23,191 nt of DNA from an uncultured Clostridia bacterium (GTDB lineage: Bacteria; Bacillota; Clostridia; Oscillospirales; Acutalibacteraceae). The notes below the pieces were generated by a model. The model had not been told where the DNA came from and did not search any database. It saw only the letters and a program-made list of their open reading frames with translations. Of the stretch, positions 15,190 through 22,391 are shown piece by piece. Where the stretch lies: NCBI GenBank assembly GCA_945988915.1, contig CAMFTS010000009.1, forward strand, positions 1 to 23,191, written 5' to 3'. Numbering within the stretch: position 1 is the first letter of the stretch; each line of letters begins with the position of its first letter. Both the position numbers and the translations under genes were made by a program.

Positions 15190-16200
15190 ATGTTGTTTTC
15201 TCAGGATGTAGGAATTGATCTCGGAACAGCTAACACTTTGGTTTTTGTCAAAGGAAAAGGTATAGTTATAAGAGAACCTTCTGTTGTTGCGGTTGATGTT
15301 AGCTCATATCCTCAGAGAGTTGTTGCAGTTGGCAACAGGGCAAAGCAAATGATAGGAAGAACACCGGGTTCAATTACTGCAGTCAGACCGCTTAAGGACG
15401 GCGTTATTGCCGATTTTGATATTACATCGGATATGCTGAAGGAATTTATCAGAATGGCTATTAGCTCTTCTCCGTTTTCAAGAGCAAGAGTGCTTATTTG
15501 TATTCCGTCAGGTGTTACGGAGGTTGAAAGAAAAGCCGTTCACGACGCTGCCCGTTCGGCAGGCGCAAAATATGTAAGCCTTATCGAAGAGCCTATGGCT
15601 GCTGCGGTGGGTGCAGGGCTTCCCGTTGCAGAGGCAACCGGCAGTATGGTTGTTGATATCGGCGGCGGTACAACTGAGGTTGCGGTTATTTCATACGGTG
15701 ACATTGTTACGGCTCAGTCTGCAAGAGTTGCAGGTGATGATTTTGACGAAGCAATAATTGCCTATATCAGAAAAAAGCACAATCTGTTGATTGGCGAAAG
15801 AACAGCAGAAGATATAAAAATAAAAATCGGCTCAGCCTATCCCTATGACGGTGAGGGCGCTGTCGATGTCAAGGGAAGAAATCTCCTTGACGGACTTCCG
15901 AAGAACGTTGAAATTACATCCGAAGAAGTCAGAGAAGCTCTTTCGGACTGTGTAGCGCAGATTCTTGATACAATTCGTGTTACGCTTGAAAGAACGCCTC
16001 CCGAGCTTTCTGCCGATATTATTGACAGAGGAATTACTCTTACAGGCGGCGGTGCATTGCTCAGAGGTTTGGACAAACTGATTTCAATCGAAACAAAGAT
16101 GCCTGTTCATGTTGCTGAAAATCCTCTTGACTGCGTTGTTGAGGGCACAGGCATTTGCCTTGAAAATTCGGGACTTATGTCCGGAAAGAATTACGGCTGA
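15190..16200 (+). CDS. mreB: Rod shape-determining protein MreB
   Basis: A 336-residue actin-like ATPase that forms short filaments under the membrane and positions the elongation-type wall synthesis machinery. The phosphate-1 motif DIGIDLGTANT-like segment (VGIDLGTANT, residues 7-16), the second phosphate motif VVDIGGGTTEVAVIS and the adenosine motif LTGGGALLRGLD are present. An in-frame GTG at 15151 would add 13 basic residues, but ATG 15190 has an upstream AGGA, and MLFSQDVGIDLGTANT matches the usual MreB start, so 15190 is preferred. It is the first gene of mreBCD-mrdA-minD, with mreC 44 bases downstream. Mbl/MreBH paralogues cannot be excluded, but the context with mreC and mreD favours MreB. 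Confidence 0.96.
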   Translation: MLFSQDVGIDLGTANTLVFVKGKGIVIREPSVVAVDVSSYPQRVVAVGNRAKQMIGRTPGSITAVRPLKDGVIADFDITSDMLKEFIRMAISSSPFSRARVLICIPSGVTEVERKAVHDAARSAGAKYVSLIEEPMAAAVGAGLPVAEATGSMVVDIGGGTTEVAVISYGDIVTAQSARVAGDDFDEAIIAYIRKKHNLLIGERTAEDIKIKIGSAYPYDGEGAVDVKGRNLLDGLPKNVEITSEEVREALSDCVAQILDTIRVTLERTPPELSADIIDRGITLTGGGALLRGLDKLISIETKMPVHVAENPLDCVVEGTGICLENSGLMSGKNYG

Positions 16201-16244
16201 TAAAAACAGAATTTCAAAGTCAGGAGATTCGGAAAGGTGCGGTT

Positions 16245-17090
16245 ATGAAGAATTTTGTAAAAAGTAAAATCTTCAAAATATTGTGTGCAATCGCAATTAT
16301 TTTGCTTGCAGGCATTGTTGCCGCAGCATCTATGAGTAACCGAACATCTCCCATAACCAAGGCGGTCGGAACAGTTTTTTCTCCGCTTTCAAGACTGTCT
16401 TCGTATATTGCCGAAAAATTTGATAATGTTCAGGGCGGTTTCATTTCTTCAAGTACATATATGCAAAGAGTCGAAGAGCTTGAAAAACAGGTCGCTGATT
16501 ATCAGAGTAAGCTTGTTGACTACGAAAGATTAAAAAAACAGGTCGAAGCATACGAAAAATTCCTTGATATTAAAGAGAAAAATCCCGATTATAAATTTAC
16601 TTCAGGTTCGGTAATCGGAAGGGATTCGGCTGATTTGTTTTATTCTTTTGAGCTTAATTGCGGCTCAAATAACGGCGTTTCGGTGAATGATCCGGTTATC
16701 AGCGGAGAGTATCTTGTCGGTCTTGTCAGCGAGGTTACGCCGACTACCTGTACTGTATTGTCCGTACTTGACCCAAAAGTAAATGCTGCTGCTTATGAAA
16801 TAAAAACCGGCGAATTAGGTTATACCGATACAACGGCAAAATTAGGCGTTCACTCTGTGATTAAATTCGCAGGGCTTACTAAAGATACGGCGATTGCAGA
16901 GGGCGGTATCATTTGCACCTCCGGCGTCGGCGGAATATTCCCGAGAGGGCTGATTATCGGAACGGTTTCTTCCGTAAAGGTAGAAGAGGGAGATATTTCT
17001 TATTATGCAGAAGTTGAGCCTGAAATCGATATCAGTGAAATTCAGGATGTATTTGTAATTACTGATTTTGAGGGTAAAGGCGATGCGTAA
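16245..17090 (+). CDS. mreC: Rod shape-determining protein MreC
   Basis: A 281-residue bitopic membrane protein that links MreB to the extracellular transpeptidase. A short cytoplasmic start is followed by a membrane helix at about residues 10-30, a coiled coil at about 73-112 (repeating ELEKQV/LKKQVEAYEK pattern) and the two beta-barrel MreC domain. The late conserved FPRGLIIGTV motif is present (consensus FPKGLxIGxV). Length is normal for Bacillota. An AAAGGTG ribosome binding site precedes the ATG. The stop overlaps the mreD start by 8 bases (ATGCGTAA), indicating translational coupling. Confidence 0.94.
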   Translation: MKNFVKSKIFKILCAIAIILLAGIVAAASMSNRTSPITKAVGTVFSPLSRLSSYIAEKFDNVQGGFISSSTYMQRVEELEKQVADYQSKLVDYERLKKQVEAYEKFLDIKEKNPDYKFTSGSVIGRDSADLFYSFELNCGSNNGVSVNDPVISGEYLVGLVSEVTPTTCTVLSVLDPKVNAAAYEIKTGELGYTDTTAKLGVHSVIKFAGLTKDTAIAEGGIICTSGVGGIFPRGLIIGTVSSVKVEEGDISYYAEVEPEIDISEIQDVFVITDFEGKGDA

Positions 17091-17607
17091 GAATACAAAA
17101 ATACTACTTGTAAGACGGCTGATCTTTGCGGCAATTATTTTAATAACACATATTTTACAAAATTCAAGAGGCTTTGTGCCGATTATTTTCGGCGCAAGAG
17201 CTTTTTTGCTTATTCCGCTTGTTGTGTGTATTGCCATGTTTGAAAAAGAACTTGCCGGTGCTTTGCTCGGATTGTTCGCGGGGGCACTGTGGGATACGGT
17301 TTCCGGAGTCGGAGACGGATACGATACGCTGTTTTTAATGCTTATCGGTGCGGCTTGCGGCTTCTTAATAAATGTTCTTATGAGAAATCATTTACTAACG
17401 GCAATTATTTTAAGTCTGTTTTCGTGCCTTGCCTATGCAGGTACATATTTAGTTTTCTTTGTGATTGCGGAGGGTGTGGATTCCTCAGGATATTTATTCT
17501 TAAGATATTATCTTCCGTCTTGTATATATACAACGCTCTTTACCCCTGTTTTCTATTTGTCGGTAAGAGGGATAATGAGAAGAACGGCAACTCAGGACGA
17601 GTTTTAA
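17083..17607 (+). CDS. mreD: Rod shape-determining protein MreD
   Basis: A 174-residue integral membrane protein of the elongasome with about five or six hydrophobic segments and positively charged ends (MRKNTKILLVRR, RGIMRRT). The family pattern of a Gly-rich helix leading into WDTVSGxGxGYDTL is visible near residues 60-85. The frame also opens from a TTG at 17068, but ATG 17083 has a GAGGGTAAAGG ribosome binding site inside the end of mreC and is preferred. It lies between mreC and the class B PBP gene, which starts 33 bases later, in the classical order. Confidence 0.92.
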   Translation: MRKNTKILLVRRLIFAAIILITHILQNSRGFVPIIFGARAFLLIPLVVCIAMFEKELAGALLGLFAGALWDTVSGVGDGYDTLFLMLIGAACGFLINVLMRNHLLTAIILSLFSCLAYAGTYLVFFVIAEGVDSSGYLFLRYYLPSCIYTTLFTPVFYLSVRGIMRRTATQDEF

Positions 17608-17639
17608 TTTGTTTTTTATTCCATGAAGGAGGTATGAAA

Positions 17640-19739
17640 ATGCTTAACAATAATACGGTTCGTTTTCGTACAGGTGCGTTTTCCGTAGCAGTTATTGTTC
17701 TTTTTTCAATATTTGCTGCTGACCTCTTCAGGATACAGATTATTCATAGTGATGATTATAAAAATCAAAGGGTTGCGTTTAGTCACAGCGATACAACTAT
17801 CGTTGCTTCAAGAGGTGAAATACTTGACTGCAACGGAAAAAAATTAGTAACCAACAAACAGGTAAACTCCGTTGTTTTTAACGGCTCGTATTTTCCGAGA
17901 GTTGATGAGCAGGAACAACGAAACGAAATAATACTTTCTCTTATTAAACTTTTTGAAAAATATGAGGTTGAATGGAATGACTGGCTTCCTTTATATCTTG
18001 ATGATAAGGGACAGGTTCAGTTTATGCCTGACAGAGAAGCTGATATTAAAATTCTCAAATCAAAGAGCATACTTTATCTCAATGATTATGCAACGGCGCA
18101 AAACTGTTTTGATGAGATTAAAACAAAATTCAAGCTTGAAGAGTACTCCGATGAAGATGCTTTGAAGATTGCTTCCGTTTGCTGTTCTCTTAAAAGAATA
18201 GTGTTTTCAACAACAAACCCATATACCTTTGCAGATGATGTTCCGGTTGAGCTTGCTTCGGCAATAAAGGAAAACAGCGGCTTTTATGTTGGCGTTGAAA
18301 TCAATGTGGATACTGCAAGGCAATATCTTGACGGCACAATAGCTCCGCATATTATCGGTGTAACCGGTGCGCTCAACGCCGAAGAATACGAACAGAAAAA
18401 GCAAGAATATGAAGAAGCTGTGAGTGATGAAAATTTAAGCACTCAAGAGCAGACTGTTTTAAATTTGCGCGCTTATTCAATGAATGACGAAATAGGAAAA
18501 TTCGGTCTTGAAAGCGCAATGGAAACATATCTTCGCGGTACAAACGGTGTTGAAAGAACTATCACCGATTCTGCCGGAAACAAGTCAACCGAAGTATTAG
18601 TGGCTCCTGTTCAGGGCTATACGGTGGTATTGACTATAAATGCTGATTTGCAGCTTGCAACTCAGGAGGCTCTCGGCAGATTCATTGCAAAAAACAGAGA
18701 TAACGCGGCAATTCCTGCAGTAGGTTCGGCAGTTGTTATGGATGTTAACACAGGAGCGGTGCTTGCTTGCGCAACTTATCCGAGTTATAATTTGACTTCC
18801 TATTATGATGATTATAATGAGCTTGCAAAGGATAAATCTTCTCCTCTTTGGAACAGAGCCTTGCAAAGCACATATGAACCGGGCTCAACCTTTAAGCTTT
18901 CTGTTGCCCTTGCAGGTCTTGAGGAAGGCGTAATAGATAAAAATACAAGTGTTTTCTGCAATCAGATATATGATTTCTTTAAGGATACCCACTTTAAATG
19001 CCTTCACAAGCACGGTTATATAGATGTTGAGGAGGCATTAAATCAGTCCTGTAACATTTTCTTCTATGAAACAGGCAGACTGTTAGGAATTAACAAAATG
19101 AACGACTACTGCACAAGACTCGGACTCGGACAAAAAACAGGAGTTGAAATAAACGAATCGTCAGGCGTGCTTGCAAGTATTGAATACAGACAGGCACACG
19201 GCGGAACTTGGTATCCGGGCGATACGGTTCAGGCAGCAATCGGTCAGTCCGATAACTTGTTTACGCCCATTCAGCTGTGTAACTATGTAGCGACAATCGC
19301 AAACGGCGGTACAAGGTATAAAGCACACTTCGTAAAAAGCGTTAAGTCCGCCGACTATACAGAAACAATTCTTGAAAATACTCCGGTTGTTCTTAACAAA
19401 ACGGGCATATCAAAAGAAAGCATTGATACCGTTAAGGAAGGAATGAAAAGACTCGGCGCAAGATTAAGCAGTTTTGAGGGCCTTCCTGTTGCTGTTGCGG
19501 CAAAAACGGGAACAGCTGAATCAAAAGCTAAGGTAAACGGTCAGATTGAATCGGGACTTAACGGCTTTATGGTTTCATTCGCTCCTGCGGACAAGCCTGA
19601 AATTGCAGTTTGCGTTGCTATTGAAAATCTCAGCAGCGGTTCTGCTACGGCAGAACTCGTTGCAGATATTTACAAGGCATATTACGGAACGGAAAGTGAA
19701 ATAAATACAAGCCAGAACTGTAATACTATTTTAGATTAA
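17640..19739 (+). CDS. mrdA: Class B penicillin-binding protein (PBP2-type peptidoglycan transpeptidase)
   Basis: A 699-residue DD-transpeptidase that cross-links peptidoglycan outside the membrane during side-wall growth. A short cytoplasmic N-terminus and a membrane anchor at about residues 13-31 are followed by the PBP dimerisation domain (RGEILDCNG motif) and the transpeptidase domain. The three active-site motifs are intact: Ser416-T-F-Lys419 (nucleophile), Ser470-C-Asn472 and Lys622-Thr-Gly624. The reading frame stays open far upstream across mreD, but an AAGGAGG ribosome binding site (17626-17632) fixes the start: ATG 17634 is only one base away, while ATG 17640 is seven. Position after mreD marks it as the elongation enzyme; FtsI of the division system is less likely. 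Confidence 0.93.
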   Translation: MLNNNTVRFRTGAFSVAVIVLFSIFAADLFRIQIIHSDDYKNQRVAFSHSDTTIVASRGEILDCNGKKLVTNKQVNSVVFNGSYFPRVDEQEQRNEIILSLIKLFEKYEVEWNDWLPLYLDDKGQVQFMPDREADIKILKSKSILYLNDYATAQNCFDEIKTKFKLEEYSDEDALKIASVCCSLKRIVFSTTNPYTFADDVPVELASAIKENSGFYVGVEINVDTARQYLDGTIAPHIIGVTGALNAEEYEQKKQEYEEAVSDENLSTQEQTVLNLRAYSMNDEIGKFGLESAMETYLRGTNGVERTITDSAGNKSTEVLVAPVQGYTVVLTINADLQLATQEALGRFIAKNRDNAAIPAVGSAVVMDVNTGAVLACATYPSYNLTSYYDDYNELAKDKSSPLWNRALQSTYEPGSTFKLSVALAGLEEGVIDKNTSVFCNQIYDFFKDTHFKCLHKHGYIDVEEALNQSCNIFFYETGRLLGINKMNDYCTRLGLGQKTGVEINESSGVLASIEYRQAHGGTWYPGDTVQAAIGQSDNLFTPIQLCNYVATIANGGTRYKAHFVKSVKSADYTETILENTPVVLNKTGISKESIDTVKEGMKRLGARLSSFEGLPVAVAAKTGTAESKAKVNGQIESGLNGFMVSFAPADKPEIAVCVAIENLSSGSATAELVADIYKAYYGTESEINTSQNCNTILD

Positions 19740-19754
19740 AGAGGTGATATTAGC

Positions 19755-20489
19755 ATGGCAGAAAAAATTTTTGTTTTTTCCGGTAAAGGCGGAGTCGGAA
19801 AATCGTCAGTTACCGCCGCAATTTCCGATTCTTTATTGAAAATGGGCAAAAAAGTACTCTGCATAGATGCTGATATCGGATTCAGAAGTCTTGACCTCAT
19901 ATTAAATGTCGGAAATCAAGTGGTATATAATTGGCTCGATTTAATTGAGGACCGCTGTGACAAAGACAAAGCAATTTTAAAAACCGAAAACCTGCCTGAT
20001 TTGCTTGCTTCGCCGAACGAACCGTCGTCAAGCATTACCTTTGACAGCTTTAAAAAAATGATTGACTCGGTAGAGGAAAGCTACGACTATATTTTTATTG
20101 ATTCTCCTGCCGGCAGTGATTCATTTCATGAAATTCTTGCTAAGGTATGCAATAAAGCATTGCTTGTAGTTACGCCGGATAGCATTTGTGTTCGAAGTGC
20201 GGAAGTTGCAGTTAAAAGAGCAGAAAATGCAAATAATAACATTGATATAAGACTTGTAATTAACCGATTCAATAAGAATGAAGTGATTAAGGGAAAGCAG
20301 TTAAAGCTTGATGATGTTATTGATAATGTTCATGTTCAGCTTATAGGAGTAGTACCTGAAGATGATACAATCAGAACAATGCCCGATAACGACGGAAGAC
20401 TCAGCCGCAGAGCACTTTTTGCTTTCAAAAGAATTTCAAAACGCGTAATGGGTGAAAGTGTAATGTTCAACCCAAAGGATTTTTCTTAA
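19755..20489 (+). CDS. MinD-like P-loop ATPase
   Basis: A 244-residue ATPase of the MinD branch of the ParA/MinD superfamily. The deviant Walker A GKGGVGKSS is at residues 10-18, the IDADIGFRSLDLIL region (Asp38, Asp40) matches MinD's IDxDxGLRNLD, and YIFIDSPAG corresponds to the MinD Walker B/switch II. In standard MinD about 20 further residues form an amphipathic membrane-targeting helix; here the chain ends soon after the equivalent of the preceding RRILGE segment (RRALFAFKRISKRVMGE). No minC, minE or rodA gene is adjacent. It follows mrdA by 15 bases with an AGAGGTGAT ribosome binding site, so it belongs to the mre operon. It may still act in placing division or elongation complexes, but the gene symbol is withheld because partners and membrane anchor are missing here. 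Confidence 0.82.
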   Translation: MAEKIFVFSGKGGVGKSSVTAAISDSLLKMGKKVLCIDADIGFRSLDLILNVGNQVVYNWLDLIEDRCDKDKAILKTENLPDLLASPNEPSSSITFDSFKKMIDSVEESYDYIFIDSPAGSDSFHEILAKVCNKALLVVTPDSICVRSAEVAVKRAENANNNIDIRLVINRFNKNEVIKGKQLKLDDVIDNVHVQLIGVVPEDDTIRTMPDNDGRLSRRALFAFKRISKRVMGESVMFNPKDFS

Positions 20490-20495
20490 AAACAG

Positions 20496-20524
20496 TTGAA
20501 AAGTGCTTGAAATTTTGATATTAT
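20496..20524 (+). promoter_or_regulatory. Promoter of mgsA-like gene
   Basis: TTGAAA (20496-20501), a 17-base spacer and TATTAT (20519-20524) preceded by TGA (extended -10) form a good promoter. Transcription should start near 20531, about 46 bases before the ATG. Confidence 0.7.
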
Positions 20525-20576
20525 AGCTATATGGGAAAATAGGAATTGCGGCTTTTACGAAAGATGAGGAACTTAT

Positions 20577-20975
20577 ATGAATATTGCACTTATGGCGCAT
20601 GATGAGAAAAAAGAACTTATGATTCAGTTCTGCATAGCATATTGCGGAATTTTATCTAAGCATAATTTGTGCGCAACAGGAACAACGGGTAAGCTTGTTT
20701 CAGAAGCAACAGGACTAAAAATTACACAGTTTTTAAGCGGATCACAGGGCGGTGACCAGCAGATAGGCGCAAGAATTGCATGCAACGAGATTGACTTATT
20801 GCTTGTTTTCAGATCTCTTGAGCCTAAACCGAGCGAGCCTAAAGAATCAAGTCTTCTCAGGCTTTGCGATGTTCACAATATCCCGGTGGCAACAAATATT
20901 GCAACTGCTGAGGCATTAATCCACAGCCTTGACAGAGGCGATCTCGATTGGCGTGATATTGTTAATCCAAAATAA
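20577..20975 (+). CDS. Methylglyoxal synthase homologue with altered active-site loop
   Basis: A 132-residue protein of the methylglyoxal synthase (MgsA) family, which eliminates phosphate from dihydroxyacetone phosphate to give methylglyoxal. The phosphate site is intact: His8-Asp9, Lys12, the ATGTTG loop (33-38), LSG (53-55) and GGDQQ, whose Asp60 equals the catalytic base Asp71 of E. coli. The loop usually written FxDPLxxxPHxPDVxALLRL is different here: one residue is missing, the Asp-Pro is lost, and Ser86 and Lys89 stand where E. coli has His98 and Asp101, both reported as active-site residues. Downstream, NIPVATNIATAE is normal. Length is near the clostridial norm. A GAGGA ribosome binding site precedes the ATG, and the gene has its own promoter. 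It may be a low-activity or repurposed homologue, so no symbol is given. Confidence 0.85.
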   Translation: MNIALMAHDEKKELMIQFCIAYCGILSKHNLCATGTTGKLVSEATGLKITQFLSGSQGGDQQIGARIACNEIDLLLVFRSLEPKPSEPKESSLLRLCDVHNIPVATNIATAEALIHSLDRGDLDWRDIVNPK

Positions 20976-21013
20976 TTATGTTAACAAAACCACCCCTTCC
21001 TTTACGGAGGGGG
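20959..21013 (+). other. Two consecutive hairpins in the mgsA-hisS gap, no T tract
   Basis: TTGTTAA (20959-20965) can pair with TTAACAA (20981-20987), enclosing the stop codon of the mgsA-like gene. CCCCTTCC (20993-21000) pairs with GGAGGGGG (21006-21013) over eight positions with one G-T, around loop TTTAC. The second stem is stable but is followed by CAATTATTAG, not a T run, so it is a poor intrinsic terminator. It may protect the 3' end of the message or lie in the hisS leader. Confidence 0.5.
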
Positions 21014-21041
21014 CAATTATTAGTTAGAGGAATGGTATATT

Positions 21042-22391
21042 ATGGCACTCATTACGAATGCAATTAAGGGTACTCTTGATACCTTGCCTGCAAACAGTTA
21101 CAAAATTCAGTATGTTGAAGCGGTTATGCGTGAAATTGCAGAAAACTACGGTTTTCACGAAATGCGCACTCCTGTTTTTGAACATACAGAGCTTTTTCAG
21201 CGCTCAGTCGGTGAAACTACCGATGTTGTTCAAAAGGAAATGTACACTTTTGAAGACAAGGGCGGAAGATCAATAACCTTAAAGCCTGAGGGCACGGCAG
21301 GTGCTGTCAGGTCATATCTTGAACACGGCCTTTTCAACGAAGCAATGCCTCAGAAGATTTATTATATTACACCGTGTTACCGATATGAAAAGCCTCAGGC
21401 AGGCAGACTCCGTGAATTTCATCAGTTCGGTGTTGAATGCTTCGGTGCCGGAACTGCGGCTCAGGACGCTGAAGTAATTTTGCTTGGAAACGAAATCTTT
21501 AATTATCTCGGAATAAACAACCTTACACTTGAAATTAATTCAATCGGCTGTCCCGAATGCAGAAAAAATTTCCAGCATGCGCTTAAAGAATATTTTAGTT
21601 CACACTATGACGAACTTTGCGATACCTGCAAGGGCAGACTTGAAAAAAATCCAATGAGAATTCTTGACTGCAAGAGTCCGATTTGTTCTGAAATAGGTAA
21701 ATCCGCTCCGAAAATTCTAGACTATCTTTGTGACGAATGTAACGAACATTTTGAATTAGTCAAAAAATATCTAACAGCTAATAATATAGAATTCAAGGTT
21801 AATCCGACGATAGTTCGCGGTCTTGATTATTACACAAGAACAGTATTTGAATTTGTTTCAAACGATATCGGCGCACAGGGAACTGTTTGCGGCGGCGGAA
21901 GATATGACGGACTTATTGAAGAAATGGGAGGCAAGCCTACGCCTGCCTGCGGATTCGGTCTTGGTCTTGAAAGATTGCTCCTTTTAATGGACGCTCAAAA
22001 TACAGAATTCCCCGAGCGCAAAATGTGCGATTTATTCATAGGCTCTATGGGCGAAAATGCAAATATTAAAGCAAGTGCAATCGCAACCGATTTGAGAAAT
22101 GAAGGCCTTGCCGCACAGTTTGATACTGTTGGCAGGTCAGTAAAGGCTCAAATGAAATATGCAGATAAAATCGGCGCACTCTATACCATGGTTTTAGGTG
22201 ACAGCGAGCTTGAAAGCGGAAAGGCTGTACTTAAAAATATGCAGACCGGTGACCAGACGGAAATTGCTTTGGATGATTTTACAGACAATTTTCAAGCTAT
22301 GATTATTAAACAGGCAATGGACGGGCTTGACGGTTTGGGTATGGAAGGAATCGATTTATCAGAAATTCTTGGAGGCAGTATAAATGGATAA
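21042..22391 (+). CDS. hisS: Histidyl-tRNA synthetase
   Basis: A 449-residue class II aminoacyl-tRNA synthetase that charges tRNA-His. The N-terminal KGTLDTLP corresponds to the family's RGTxDxLP start; class II motif 2 appears as YRYEKPQAGRLREFHQFGVE; and the histidine-specific motif RGLDYYTRTVFEF is present, followed by CGGGRYDGL and the Gly-rich motif 3 (FGLGLERLLLL). The C-terminal third is the HGTP anticodon-binding domain. Its Cys-rich insertion region (CPECR, LCDTCKGR, LDCK) is common in clostridial HisRS. No T-box leader precedes it. AGAGG about 11 bases upstream is the likely ribosome binding site. It overlaps aspS by 8 bases, a common Bacillota gene pair. Confidence 0.96.
   Translation: MALITNAIKGTLDTLPANSYKIQYVEAVMREIAENYGFHEMRTPVFEHTELFQRSVGETTDVVQKEMYTFEDKGGRSITLKPEGTAGAVRSYLEHGLFNEAMPQKIYYITPCYRYEKPQAGRLREFHQFGVECFGAGTAAQDAEVILLGNEIFNYLGINNLTLEINSIGCPECRKNFQHALKEYFSSHYDELCDTCKGRLEKNPMRILDCKSPICSEIGKSAPKILDYLCDECNEHFELVKKYLTANNIEFKVNPTIVRGLDYYTRTVFEFVSNDIGAQGTVCGGGRYDGLIEEMGGKPTPACGFGLGLERLLLLMDAQNTEFPERKMCDLFIGSMGENANIKASAIATDLRNEGLAAQFDTVGRSVKAQMKYADKIGALYTMVLGDSELESGKAVLKNMQTGDQTEIALDDFTDNFQAMIIKQAMDGLDGLGMEGIDLSEILGGSING

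Noticed and set aside
17289..17639. A long open frame running across mreD into mrdA, which would give an 816-residue protein
   Set aside because: The upstream part overlaps mreD in another frame, is rich in Cys/Phe and unlike any PBP N-terminus, and a perfect AAGGAGG site places the start at 17640.
20811..20870. Frameshift or sequencing error as the cause of the odd MgsA loop
   Set aside because: The reading frame and family motifs are correct on both sides, the change spans many codons with sensible codon use, and no single insertion or deletion restores the usual loop. It is kept as a finding, with error listed as a way to refute it.
20976..21041. T-box riboswitch before hisS
   Set aside because: The gap is only 66 bases and lacks the T-box consensus and terminator/antiterminator pair.
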